In this document: positions 1 through 8,776 of the stretch, one piece after another
Numbering within the stretch: position 1 is the first letter of the stretch
Layout of the letters: each line of letters starts with the position of its first letter
Origin: Pleurobrachia bachei
Lineage: Eukaryota; Ctenophora; Tentaculata; Cydippida; Pleurobrachiidae
Assembly: GCA_000695325.1 (NCBI GenBank)
Contig: AVPN01000702.1
Coordinates: forward strand, 15,139 to 40,419
Length of the DNA stretch: 25,281 bases
Direction of reading: 5' to 3'
Program-made: the position numbers and the translations under genes
Notes under the pieces: model-generated
Database searches by the model: none
What the model was told of the DNA's origin: nothing
The model's input: only the letters and a program-made list of their open reading frames with translations

Positions 1-552
1 TCCCTGGCCTATTCCAACAAAGTATCCTACTCCCCACCTCTCACAACACACGGCAGGAGCAGTCAAATGTTTTCGTTCCTCGCTATTTTAGACTGACTCG
101 CTCGAATTACCAAATCGCGTACGCTGGCCCCAGACTATACAATGAAATAGTCCAACTCGCGTCGAAGAACAACAACAATGACAGTACAAAACAAACTAAG
201 TTAAGTAACAAATTCTTTGACCCCTTCAAAAGAAGCGTCACAAAATTACTCCTCGAAATTCAATCTCTCCCCAACCTAGACATAAACTCAGACGCTGACG
301 CATGGGGAGACACTAATTATCTAGTATCTCTAGCCAAATGAAATGTGATCTCCGACCCCCTCTTTTTCTACCTTCGGTCTCCCATAGATAGCTTAGATTT
401 AATTCACTGCCAAACACGCGATCCCACCTAATCCCATTCAAATCCGCATTATGTGTTTTATTATTTTATATTACTATTTATATTACTATATTACTGCCCA
501 TAAAAGCGGCGACCCCTCCACGAGAGGTTATTTGATTGATTGATTGATTGAT
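1..552 (+). mobile_element. 3' end of a non-LTR retrotransposon (LINE), CR1/L2-like
   Basis: An open frame enters from the left edge (codons from base 3) and stops at 339-341, giving 112 residues. It has the usual tail of a LINE reverse transcriptase ORF: an HNTR motif, then a conserved arginine-rich stretch, the AYAGPRLYNEI box (family form: Y-x-GP-x-LWN-x-LP) and a final helix with FKRSVTKLLLE. About 190 bases of 3' UTR follow, ending in five TTGA units (532-551), the short-repeat tail seen in several LINE clades instead of poly(A). The element lies in the same orientation as the tetraspanin gene, in the intron before the exon at 620, and ends only about 67 bases before that splice acceptor. 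The clade is an inference from the C-terminal motifs alone. Everything upstream, including the catalytic domain, is outside the window, so whether the element is complete cannot be judged. Confidence 0.8.
532..551. repeat. (TTGA)5 microsatellite tail of the LINE
   Basis: Five perfect TTGA units end the LINE 3' UTR. Tails of this kind form during target-primed reverse transcription and mark the 3' junction of the insertion. Confidence 0.9.
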
Positions 553-619
553 ATTTATAATTCGAAAACTAACCATGAACTAACTATAACTCGGAAACTA
601 ATAGATTGAATCTTTTCAG

Positions 620-1834
620 AGTTGATGTCAATGCCATTGCCTATGCGTTGATTGTGCTTGGTGTTATTCTCCTCTTTGTGTCTTTGTTCGGATTCTTCGG
701 AGCGTGTACTGGAAAACATGGTCTTCTCAACTTTTACCTGATTCTTCTGGGGGTTGTAGTCGCTCTTCTTGTCGCTGCACTCATCTATGGTACGTAAAGG
801 GAGACTTTTCAATAATTTGGTCAAAGTTACCCCGTCAATTTTGTGTTTTATCAGCGCCATAATTTGCTCATGCCCAATCAATTGTTCCCGACCAGGTTTT
901 GTCATGAAATCGGAGGTTGAAGAGGAGGTCGAGAGTTACATTACTGAAGCCTTTGGAACAGTCAAGAACGCTACCTCTGCAAATGCAACAGTTGATCAAT
1001 TCATTGCAGTTAACACAATCCAAGTTGCTGTCAAATGCTGCGGGTAAGAAACCATTACCTCAGTCTAGAACCTCACTGACCCCTACGGCCTACAATCACG
1101 TGCTCTTTACTAAATCCCTTCTTTTCTCTCCCCAGAATTACCGGACCTGAATACTGGGACTGGGGCACTGAAGTCCCCTCCAGCTGCTGTGTAAACTACA
1201 CCGCAACTGATGCTACTGCCCTGTGTGATCTATCCGATGCCTACACCACCGCCTGTATGGAATCCACCGAGGACCTGATTCAGAACGCCCTCCTGGCAAC
1301 AGTCGTGCTCCTGGTTGTTATTATTATTTTCCTCGTGGCATGCATGATATTCGCCTGCTGCTCCAAGAAAGGTATGTAATGTATGACACAAATATAGGAT
1401 GACCCTGTCTGGCCGCACCCGATCGGCATGCCGAATGGGGTCTGGCGCCTGACGGACCCGTATTGTGAGGTATTGCATTGATAACTGATTACTAAAACTA
1501 ACAAATCGAAATGTAGGCAAATAAAGGGACAAATAAAAGGAAACCGCTTGGTAAGACACGCATTATTCAGGAAAAATGCACCCTTGTAAACCCATTCGAG
1601 ACGAAAGTTCTCTTTTCATGTCTATCGCATACTCTAGGCATGCCAACTTTTTCCGAAAAGGCACAAAATGCACTCCTTAAAATCTTTAGAAAATTTCTGA
1701 AACTCCATTTCTCCCAATATCATTTCTTGTCCCACTTCTTGACCCACTTCTGTCATACGTTTGCACTTTGCATGAGCATACTAACTGCCTCTAACACCAC
1801 GTTTACACTTTCAGAATACGAACAAGTCGCCTAA
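620..1834 (+). CDS. Tetraspanin, last four exons (5' end outside window)
   Basis: Four-pass membrane organiser protein of the tetraspanin family. Exons: 620-789 (enters phase 2), 896-1043, 1136-1371 and 1815-1834; all introns are GT..AG and the phases join cleanly. Exon 1 encodes TM2 and TM3 with the small GFFGACTG loop. Exon 2 starts the large extracellular loop, with two NAT glycosylation sequons and the signature KCCG. Exon 3 carries PSSCC plus two further cysteines (six in the loop, the common class), TM4 and the membrane-proximal CC. Exon 4 is only seven codons and gives the tail EYEQVA then TAA. TM1 and the start codon must lie left of the window, beyond the LINE. A third sequon, NYT, follows PSSCC and is missing from the downstream copy. 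Which tetraspanin subfamily this is cannot be told from the sequence. Confidence 0.9.
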
Positions 1835-2304
1835 ATCAGACAGAATATTGGGCAAGTGGAGTAAACTCGCTATATAGTAGAACAATGAACTAGGCCTTTT
1901 GTTTAGAGTGTGTTGGATAAATTTGGAGAGAGAGAAATGAATTGAACCAGTATTTTTGTCAGTAGTAGTTATTATTTTCTCTTTTCTAGCTGATTTGTAG
2001 TAAAGGTGTCGCGGATACCAACAAAAAGCTGTATACTATCGTCTCAAGTTCTGTCGCAATGTCCGAACATTCCAATGACACTATCAAGCCAGCAACAGTT
2101 ATGGAATGCTTTTGATAGTACATTTGCTTCGTAAAAGTTGTACTACAACAGGTACACTGTCATTGCCAAGGCGGGGCAAGGTTGCCTTTGAGTAATTATC
2201 ACTTTTAAAACGTTACACAAGTACTAAATCTAAGTATTTTATGACACCCAAAAACTGAAAATAACACCTGCTGGATCCACCAATAACCCCCCATAAACAC
2301 ATAC
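1835..2304. other. Tetraspanin 3' flank; no gene found
   Basis: This 470-base stretch follows the tetraspanin stop and precedes, on the other strand, the profilin-like exon. It should hold the tetraspanin 3' UTR, and it is the first place to look for downstream exons of the profilin-like gene. I found no conserved open frame. The matching stretch in unit 2 (5216-5687) differs by several indels that are not multiples of three, which argues against coding sequence. No AATAAA was seen close to the stop. Confidence 0.6.
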
Positions 2305-2467
2305 CCGGATCAGATGCGAGAATGGTACCATCGCCAGGATTACACACAGCCACCTTAGTGCTGCACTCCTTCATCAGCGACTGTTTCAACTCAGGGTCAT
2401 TGACCATCTGGTTTTGGATGCTGTCTCGGAAAAAGGCTACCCACGTCTCCCAGGATGACATTGTTTG
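2305..2467 (-). CDS. Profilin-like first coding exon, unit 1 (rest of gene not found)
   Basis: Read on the minus strand, a 3' splice site (pyrimidine-rich tract ending CCACCAG) is followed by six bases and an ATG at 2461. Then come 52 codons plus one base, ending in a GTATGT donor (intron starts 2304). The peptide begins MSSWETWVAFF and ends NPGDGTILASDP. A tryptophan at position 4 and a DGTxxA motif before the first exon break are the hallmarks of the profilin N-terminal helix and first strands, though the spacer between them is longer than in classical profilins. If so, it would bind actin and poly-proline; that is inference. The copy at 5688-5844 encodes the same 52 residues with about a dozen silent differences, so the exon is or recently was under selection. 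No matching later exon is visible at lower coordinates. Confidence 0.5.
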
Positions 2468-4072
2468 CTGGTGGGGGAAATAGAGGGAGTGAGATGGAGA
2501 TGTACAATTATATTCCCCTCCATCTCTCCATCCTCTCAAGTAGAGTGAGATTGAGTGAGATGCGAAGGGCCAGAGGGGAACATAGCACACTGAAGTTACT
2601 AAAAAGCATAGGACAACAACACACTACAGCAGTACACACAATTACAGAAGCAGTTTTGTAATGTTTTCCCTTCCAGAAGGCAAAGCATTACAAGGTGACG
2701 AAAGCTCTACTAATATGACACATTTATGTGTATACAACCCGGATATATAATGTTTCCTTTTCCTTCTATAAATAACAAGGTTTGCACTGAGCTATTCGAC
2801 GAAAAAAAGGCGGAAAAGAGATGTGATATGGCATGGTCGTATCACGCCGTTTAACAGTTTGGCCGGACTAACACGTTTAGTACGTACATGGTAAATATAA
2901 GCAGCATGACAAAACCAAAACCCGGAAAAAAGGTTCTGTACTAGGTCAGCTGCTGCAGCTAATTTGTCAATGCAAAACTTGCAATACATGTCAGACTGCA
3001 CTTCAGGAAAAGGAATAAATTATATGGCCAATGAGAATTCTAGATGTCAAGAGACTCTCAGTCACATACAATTGTAGTGAGAGACACATGTCCCACATTG
3101 TGTCTTGCTCGAAATGTCCCACACACATTATGTCTTGCTAGAAGTGTCCCATACATGAGTCCGGTTATAAGACTCTTCTAGACTCTTCCGAATAGGCCAT
3201 AACTCAGCGTATAATACCATTACTACTAACAGTAACAGTGGACATTAGAAGACTCTTCAAAATGGCCTAGCCCGGCCTAGCGTGTAATACTGAAGCAATG
3301 GACATAAGAAGTGTGTGGTAGTATAATAATATACCTCCCTACCTTGTTCCTGTCACTATACTATTCTCATTAGTATTCCTCTGTCTCTCTGTCTCTGTCT
3401 CTCCTTTATTTCTCACTCTCCCCAGTTTCTCTCGCTCTCACGTCGACCGTTCCTGCCACTACTACTATTCTCAAATTAGTATTCCTCTTTCATCCACTAT
3501 TTTTCTCTCTCTCTCCTTCCCCACTTTATCTCTATCTCTCGTTTCTCTCGCTATCTATTTCTCCCAACCCTCTCTTTTCTCTTCACTCCCTCACTTTTCA
3601 ACTCGTCGAGTTTCCCGTCTCTATATGAAACCTAAAAGTTCACTGCCTAACAATGCGTTGCAATTCGAACTAACCCCACCCTAAAACTAGGCACATACTA
3701 AAAACACACAGCGTGAGCTACCTAAACATTAAACAGAGAAAACACAATATCATACGGTAACTGAAACTAGGTAAACCCTAAAACTAGGCACACACTAAAC
3801 AGAGAAAAAACAGATTCAGCCACTATAAAACAGAGAAAACGCAAACAGCATGCATCATGGTAATTACCTGTTTCACACAAGGCGGTATACAACCATGTGT
3901 CACGTACACACATGGCCTGTTAGTGTTGGAAGAGAGAGGTTTGTGTGTTCGGGATGTGTGTTACACCATTGGTTACCATTAGTTATACATGTGGTTACAC
4001 CATTGGTTACACCAGTGGTTACACACCAATTGTAACCATGAAAACAACACATCCCAGACACTCCCTCCCTCA
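2468..4072. other. Noncoding stretch with low-complexity and short repeats, unit 1
   Basis: No convincing gene. It holds the region upstream of the profilin-like exon and downstream of the ARL16 fragment. Visible structure: three imperfect units of about 30 bases beginning TGTCCCACA (about 3090-3155); a pair of imperfect repeats around GACTCTTC and GGCCTAG (3170-3300); a long pyrimidine-rich tract of TCTC and TCTG (3380-3620); repeats of AAACTAGGCACACACTAAA and CAGAGAAAA (3690-3850); and GGTTACA repeats (3961-4037). Confidence 0.7.
3961..4037. repeat. GGTTAC-type minisatellite, unit 1
   Basis: Degenerate direct repeats of GGTTACACCA with variants, six or more units, just downstream of the ARL16 exon fragment. 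The equivalent array in unit 2 (7341-7481) is longer and arranged differently, so the array has changed since the duplication. Confidence 0.8.
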
Positions 4073-4147
4073 CTACCGATGTTGTTCCTTGATCCAGTTT
4101 ACAATAGATTCCCTCGTGGTGCCCTTCGTTAGGTCACCCTCCACAAC
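4073..4147 (-). pseudogene. Isolated copy of the last ARL16 exon (duplication remnant)
   Basis: Seventy-five bases matching the last coding exon of the full ARL16 gene at 7515-7589: acceptor (TTTGTAG), 24 codons ending WIKEQHR, then TAG. The few nucleotide differences from the intact exon are silent. There are no other ARL16 exons beside it, because the duplication breakpoint falls in the last intron, and the next sequence upstream on this strand is the tetraspanin copy. It cannot encode a GTPase by itself and is best read as the truncated right end of duplication unit 1. Confidence 0.88.
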
Positions 4148-4266
4148 CTACAAAGAGGGAGATGGTTAGAGATGGGTAAATAAAGATGGGTTCGGTAACG
4201 CGGGAAGGACCCTTTTTAAATTTTAGAGATAGGTAACGTGGGCCGTGGGGAGAGGGATGGTTCCAG
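4148..4266. other. Junction between the two duplication units
   Basis: About 115 bases joining the ARL16 last intron of unit 1 to the tetraspanin splice acceptor of unit 2. Its start (GGAGATGGTTAGAGATGG) weakly resembles intron sequence near 7634, so part is probably remnant ARL16 intron. The other end meets tetraspanin sequence exactly at CCAG. The resulting 3' splice site is preceded by purine-rich sequence and lacks a good pyrimidine tract, unlike the original at 895. Confidence 0.7.
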
Positions 4267-5215
4267 GTTTTGTCATGAAATCGGAGGTTGAAGAGGAGGT
4301 CGAGAGTTACATTACTGAAGCCTTTGGAACAGTCAAGAACGCTACCTCTGCAAATGCAACAGTTGATCAATTCATTGCAGTTAACACAATCCAAGTTGCT
4401 GTCAAATGCTGCGGGTAAGAAACCATTACCTCAGTCTAGAACCTCACTGACCCCTACGGCCTACAATCACGCGATCTTTACTAAACCCCTTCTTTTCTCT
4501 CCCCAGAATTACCGGACCTGAATACTGGGACTGGGGCACTCAAGTCCCCTCCAGCTGCTGTGATACCTACGACGCAACTGATGCTACTGCCCTCTGTGAT
4601 CTATCAGATGCCTACACCACCGCTTGTATGGAATCCACCGAGGACCTGATTCAGAACGCCCTCCTGGCAACAGTTGTTCTCCTGGTTGTTATTATTATCT
4701 TCCTCGTGGCGTGCATGATATTCGCCTGCTGCTCCAAGAAAGGTACGTATTAAAAAGAGCTGTCCAGTATCCAACCTGATTTGTCCAGCGGCGCCCGATC
4801 AGCATCAAGATCTGAGGGCACTGTCAAAATGGGGTCTGGCGCCGCCTGACAGATCCTGATAGTGCATCGTGCTATTTACTACTGATTACTAACAAATCGA
4901 AATGTAGGCAAATAAAGGGACAAATAAAAGGAAACCGCTTGGTAAGACACGCATTATTCAGGAAAAATGCACCCTTGTAAACCCTTTCGAGAAAAAGTTC
5001 TCTTTTCATGTTTATCGCATACTTTAACTTACACTACTCTAGGCATGTCACTTTTTTCTGATAAAAGGCACACAAGGCACTCCTTAAAATCTCCAGAAAA
5101 TTTCTGAAACTCCATTTCTCCCACTATCATTTCTTGACTTATTTCTAGCTACATGAGCACACTAACTTCCTCTAACACTACTTTTACCTTTTCAGAATAT
5201 GAACAAGTCGCCTAA
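4267..5215 (+). CDS. 5'-truncated tetraspanin copy (large loop, TM4, tail)
   Basis: Exons 4267-4414, 4507-4742 and 5196-5215 match the last three exons of the upstream tetraspanin in length, phase and splice sites. The exons for TM1-TM3 are missing. The first exon is identical to its parent over all 148 bases. The second carries several silent changes and a cluster of replacements right after PSSCC: VNYTA in copy 1 is DTYDA here, which removes a glycosylation sequon, and the residue before VPSSCC is Q instead of E. There are no stops or frameshifts. Used alone from the ATG at 4275 it would give 131 residues with one membrane segment and no signal peptide. It could instead serve as an alternative 3' half for the upstream gene, because the exon at 620-789 ends in the matching phase. 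Expression is unknown. Confidence 0.75.
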
Positions 5216-5687
5216 ATCAGACAGAAGATTGGGCAGGTGGAGTAAACTCGCTATAGTAGAACAATGAACTAGGCCTTTTGTTTAGAGTGTGTTGGATAAA
5301 TTTGGAGAGAGAGAAATGAATTGAACCAGTATTTTTGTCAGTAGTAGTTATTATTTTCTCTTTTCTAGCCGATTTGTAGTAACGGTGTCGCGGATACCAA
5401 CAAAAAGCTGTCTCAAGTTCTGTCGCAATGTTTGAACATTCCAATGACACTATCAATTGGCAGCAGTTTTTGAATGCTTTTGGCGGTACATCTGCCGCAT
5501 ACAAGTTGTACTATGGCAACGGAGGTACACTGTCAAGGCGGGGCAAGGTTGCCTTTGAGTAATTATCACTTTCAAAATATTACACGAGCACTAAATCTAA
5601 ATATGACACCTAAAAACTGAAAATAACACTACCATTCCTATTTTGCTGGACCCCCCTCCCCCGATAAACCCTCTACACTACACATAC
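5216..5687. other. 3' flank of tetraspanin copy 2; one small open frame
   Basis: Counterpart of 1835-2304. No recognised gene. A plus-strand frame of 44 codons (ATG 5428, stop 5560-5562, ending RRGKVAFE) is open here, but in unit 1 the equivalent frame stops after 18 codons, so it is not conserved between copies. No downstream profilin exon was found. Confidence 0.5.
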
Positions 5688-5855
5688 CCGGGTCAGATGC
5701 GAGGATAGTGCCATCACCAGGGTTACACACAGCCACTTTAGTGCTGCACTCCTTCATCAGGGACTGCTTCAACTCAGGATCATTGACCATCTGGTTTTGG
5801 ATGCTGTCTCGGAAAAATGCGACCCACGTCTCCCAGGATGACATTGTGTTGTTTG
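5688..5855 (-). CDS. Profilin-like first coding exon, unit 2
   Basis: Minus-strand copy of the exon at 2305-2467. A CCCCTCCAG acceptor is followed by ten bases and the ATG at 5844; the donor is GTATGT after 52 codons and one base. The peptide is identical to copy 1 although about twelve bases differ, all silent, for example at the DGT and RDS codons. The leader between acceptor and ATG is ten bases here and six in copy 1, so it is 5' UTR and not coding. Read past the donor, the frame differs between copies and soon stops here, which supports the splice. Later exons were not located. Profilin kinship rests on the N-terminal motif only. Confidence 0.5.
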
Positions 5856-7514
5856 CTGGAGGGGAAATAGAGGGAGTGAGATGGAGATGTACAATTATAT
5901 TCCCCTCCATCTCTCCATCCTCTCAAGTAGAGTGAGATTGAGTGAGATGCGAAGGGCCAGAGGGGAACATAGCACACTGAAGTTACTAAAAAGCATAGGA
6001 CAACAACACACTACAGCAGTACACACAATTACAGAAGCAGTTTTGTAATGTTTTCCCTTCCAGAAGGCAAAGCATTACAAGGTGACGAAAGCTCTACTAA
6101 TATGACACATTTATGTGTATACAACCCGGATATATAATGTTTCCTTTTCCTTCTATAAATAACAAGGTTTGCACTGAGCTATTCGACGAAAAAAAGGCGG
6201 AAAAGAGATGTGATATGGCATGGTCGTATCACGCCGTTTAACAGTTTGGCCGGACTAACACGTTTAGTACGTACATGGTAAATATAAGCAGCATGACAAA
6301 ACCAAAACCCGGAAAAAAGGTTCTGTACTAGGTCAGCTGCTGCAGCTAATTTGTCAATGCAAAACTTGCAACACACATGTCAGACTGCACTTCAGGAAAA
6401 GAAATAAATTATATGGCCAATGAGAATTCTAGATGTCAAGAGACTCTCAGTCACATACAATTGTAGTGAGAGACACATGTCCCACATTGTGTCTTGCTCG
6501 AAATGTCCCACACACATTATGTCTTGCTAGAAGTGTCCCATACATGAGTCCGGTTATAAGACTCTTCTAGACTCTTCCGAATAGGCCATAACTCAGCGTA
6601 TAATACCATTACTACTAACAGTAACAGTGGACATTAGAAGACTCTTCAAAATGGCCTAGCCCGGCCTAGCGTGTAATACTGAAGCAATGGACATAAGAAG
6701 TGTGTGGTAGTATAATAATATACCTCCCTACCTTGTTCCTGTCACTATACTATTCTCATTAGTATTCCTCTGTCTCTCTGTCTCTGTCTCTCCTTTATTT
6801 CTCACTCTCCCCAGTTTCTCTCGCTCTCACGTCGACCGTTCCTGCCACTACTACTATTCTCAAATTAGTATTCCTCTTTCATCCACTATTTTTCTCTCTC
6901 TCTCCTTCCCCACTTTATCTCTATCTCTCGTTTCTCTCGCTATCTATTTCTCCCAACCCTCTCTTTTCTCTTCACTCCCTCACTTTTCAACTCGTCGAGT
7001 TTCCCGTCTCTATATGAAACCTAAAAGTTCACTGCCTAACAATGCGTTGCAATTCGAACTAACCCCACCCTAAAACTAGGCACATACTAAAAACACACAG
7101 CGTGAGCTACCTAAACATTAAACAGAGAAAACACAATATCATACGGTAACTGAAACTAGGTAAACCCTAAAACTAGGCACACACTAAACAGAGAAAAAAC
7201 AGATTCAGCCACTATAAAACAGAGAAAACGCAAACAGCATGGTAATTACCTGTTTCACACAAGGCAGGATACAACCATGTGTCACGTACACATGGCCTGT
7301 TAGTGTTGGAAGAGAGAGGTTTGTGTGTTCGGGATGTGTGTTACACATTGGTTACCATGGCAACTCGTGGTTACACATTTGGTTACACCAGTGGTTACAC
7401 CAGCGGTTACAACTGGTTACACATATGGTTACAAGTGGTTACCATTGGTTACACCATTAGTTACACACCAGTGGTTACCATGACAACAACACATCCCGGA
7501 CACTCCCTCCCTCA
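5856..7514. other. Noncoding stretch, unit 2, nearly identical to unit 1
   Basis: Same contents as 2468-4072: short TGTCCCACA repeats, pyrimidine tract (about 6770-7000), AAACTAGGCAC repeats (7070-7200) and GGTTAC repeats. From about 5863 to 7239 I see only two substitutions and one 2-base indel (near 6370-6405) relative to unit 1. A minus-strand open frame at 6179-6376 has a counterpart at 2792-3001, but this tract is too similar to test for coding selection. Confidence 0.7.
7341..7481. repeat. GGTTAC-type minisatellite, unit 2, with an X-box palindrome
   Basis: About ten degenerate GGTTACA units just downstream of the ARL16 stop. One junction creates GTTACCATGGCAAC (7351-7364), a perfect match to the RFX X-box consensus. 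In unit 1 the same position reads GTTACCATTAGTTA, so the palindrome is absent there. Confidence 0.8.
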
Positions 7515-8672
7515 CTACCGATGTTGTTCCTTGATCCAGTTTACAATGGATTCCCTCGTGGTTCCCTTCGTTAGGTCACCCTCTACAACCTGTATAACAG
7601 CGAGTAGAGATAGAAAGTGGGAAAGGAGTCAGGAGATGGGTAGAGATAACGAGGAGGAAGGTGATGTAAGTACAAAGATTGGGCTCAGCTGGCTCAGGCA
7701 GATAAAGAAAAGGAAGAAATTATTATTAGGTTCATTAGGGCACAGGACTAAACGTTTTATGAACTCCATCTGATAAGAGTTTAAGATAACCATGGTAACG
7801 TACCGTTCATCTTGTGGTAACTATGGTAACCATGGTAACGTACCGTTACTGTTGTGGTTGCATGCTCTAAGATCAGATCTAGGTCCAGGTACCCCCTAAG
7901 TGAGGGCAGGAGGGTGAGAGGAGATGATGATTTGTTGAGGATTATCAAGAGGGGAGTTTTAGAAAGGAGAGGATTACTGAGTAACTTCAACAGTTCCACT
8001 TGTGCCGTACTGACCTGCAACGAAGGGTTACTAGTGGTTACAATGTCTTGGTTACCAGGTGGTTACCATGGTAACATGTGTCAAGGGTTAACAGATCACC
8101 ATAGCAACAAAAACAAACCCTGATAGCTCACCTGTGCAGCATTTGCAGAGTCGATGAGAAAGATGGCACTTTTACAGTCGTTAAGATAACTTCCCCAAGT
8201 CTGCCGTAGTGAACCACTCACCTGAAACAAAGGACCTAGATGGTAGCATGAGAAAGAGAGTGGAACAGGTTCACTTAGGGTGTAGTGGTGATGGATACTC
8301 ATATACACGAACGATGAAGTAGTAAACAAGACTATAGCAGAGATTATAAGACGTTTCAGATCCGAAAAGTGTTGAAAAGTGGATTATCATCATACTAACC
8401 TCTCTGAGCCGGATACATTTCCTCTTCAACAAGGGTACATCTCTAACCACACTTCCCACTGTGGGAGTTAATACAGGTAACTCTTCCTCTGAATCCTTTC
8501 TAATTAGTTCCAGCCCCTCTGTTAGCCTGTTTAGTAGGGTGGATTTCCCCGCACCACTACACCCTAGCACCAAGCACTCTGTCATGTTTTTAGCTAGATG
8601 TAGAGTTAGGGGTTGGTTAGTGGTTAAGATGTTTGCTTTGGGATAGGAGGGTACAGGGAGGGAGATAGTCAT
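7515..8672 (-). CDS. ARL16: ARL16, Arf-like small GTPase
   Basis: Four exons in transcript order: 8400-8672, 8132-8221, 7844-8014, 7515-7589; all introns are phase 0 and GT..AG. The product is 202 residues (human 197). The P-loop GCSGAGKS is at residues 37-44 and the switch I threonine in PTVGS near 70. The segment SGSLRQTWGSYLNDCKSA aligns with the ARL16-specific region after switch II, and the C-terminus WIKEQHR matches the family end. A second ATG at codon 30 (8585), directly before ECLVLG, is an alternative start. The G3 motif is degenerate (VSG in place of the ELGG seen in the human protein) and the G4 motif reads NKSS where NKxD is usual, so guanine recognition may be weakened. ARL16 is known to act in ciliary protein traffic. 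Two X-box-like sites lie 105-141 bases upstream. The exon 3 donor is duplicated 40 bases downstream. The 3' end of the next gene is only 194 bases away. Confidence 0.9.
7786..7849. repeat. 40-base tandem duplication across the ARL16 exon 3 donor
   Basis: The plus-strand sequence CCATGGTAACGTACCGTT occurs at about 7790-7807 and again at about 7830-7847. On the minus strand each copy contains AACG|GTACGT, so the real donor (exon edge 7844) has a twin at 7804. Using the distal site would add 40 bases, shift the frame and lead to early termination in the last exon. Confidence 0.85.
8062..8075. promoter_or_regulatory. Perfect X-box palindrome in ARL16 intron 2
   Basis: GTTACCATGGTAAC matches the RFX-binding X-box consensus GTTRCCATGGYAAC. 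It lies among other GGTTAC motifs, so it may have arisen from the repeat rather than as a selected site. Confidence 0.4.
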
Positions 8673-8776
8673 TGAAATATCGAGTTTTTAAAAGTCTTTT
8701 TGAACTGACATAATATTAATATAACACAAGTCAAGATGTTGGCAAAAAAGAATGTGAAATATCCTTATTTGATACT

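Larger units (their letters stand above)
892..4155. repeat. Tandem segmental duplication, unit 1 (edges approximate)
   Basis: Homologous to about 4263-7600 in direct orientation. The left edge coincides with the last four bases of a tetraspanin intron (CCAG before the exon at 896). The right edge lies just beyond the last exon of ARL16, near 4150. Contents: tetraspanin loop, TM4 and tail exons, a profilin-like exon on the other strand, about 1.6 kb of noncoding DNA, and one isolated ARL16 exon. Similarity is uneven: introns and the 3' flank of the tetraspanin have many substitutions and indels, while 2476-3850 is almost identical to 5863-7239. Confidence 0.93.
4263..7600. repeat. Tandem segmental duplication, unit 2 (edges approximate)
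   Basis: Second copy of the block at about 892-4155, same orientation, offset about 3.37-3.39 kb. At its right end homology runs directly into the intact ARL16 gene. At its left end the tetraspanin is cut off at a splice acceptor. This is the arrangement expected from one simple tandem duplication with breakpoints in a tetraspanin intron and in the last ARL16 intron. Confidence 0.93.

Noticed and set aside
1-552. Left-edge element considered as an LTR or virus-derived element
   Set aside because: The ORF tail motifs and the TTGA tail are those of a LINE, and no LTR or capsid-type sequence is present.
555-905. Minus-strand open frame of 116 codons
   Set aside because: Antisense to the tetraspanin TM2-TM3 exon and intron; the plus strand shows clear tetraspanin motifs and splice sites.
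2213-2304. Read-through of the profilin-like exon past its donor as a longer single-exon protein
   Set aside because: The extension differs completely between the two units and stops after about fifteen codons in unit 2, whereas the 52 codons before the donor are conserved.
2792-3001. Minus-strand open frame of 69 codons, with a shorter counterpart at 6179-6376
   Set aside because: It lies in the almost identical core, so conservation says nothing about coding. The 2-base indel changes its N-terminus, and no family is recognised.
3961-7481. Regular GGTTAC repeats considered as a CRISPR-like or telomere-like array
   Set aside because: Units are degenerate, have no uniform spacers, and do not match a telomere repeat; the setting is a eukaryotic intergenic region. 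They fit a minisatellite.
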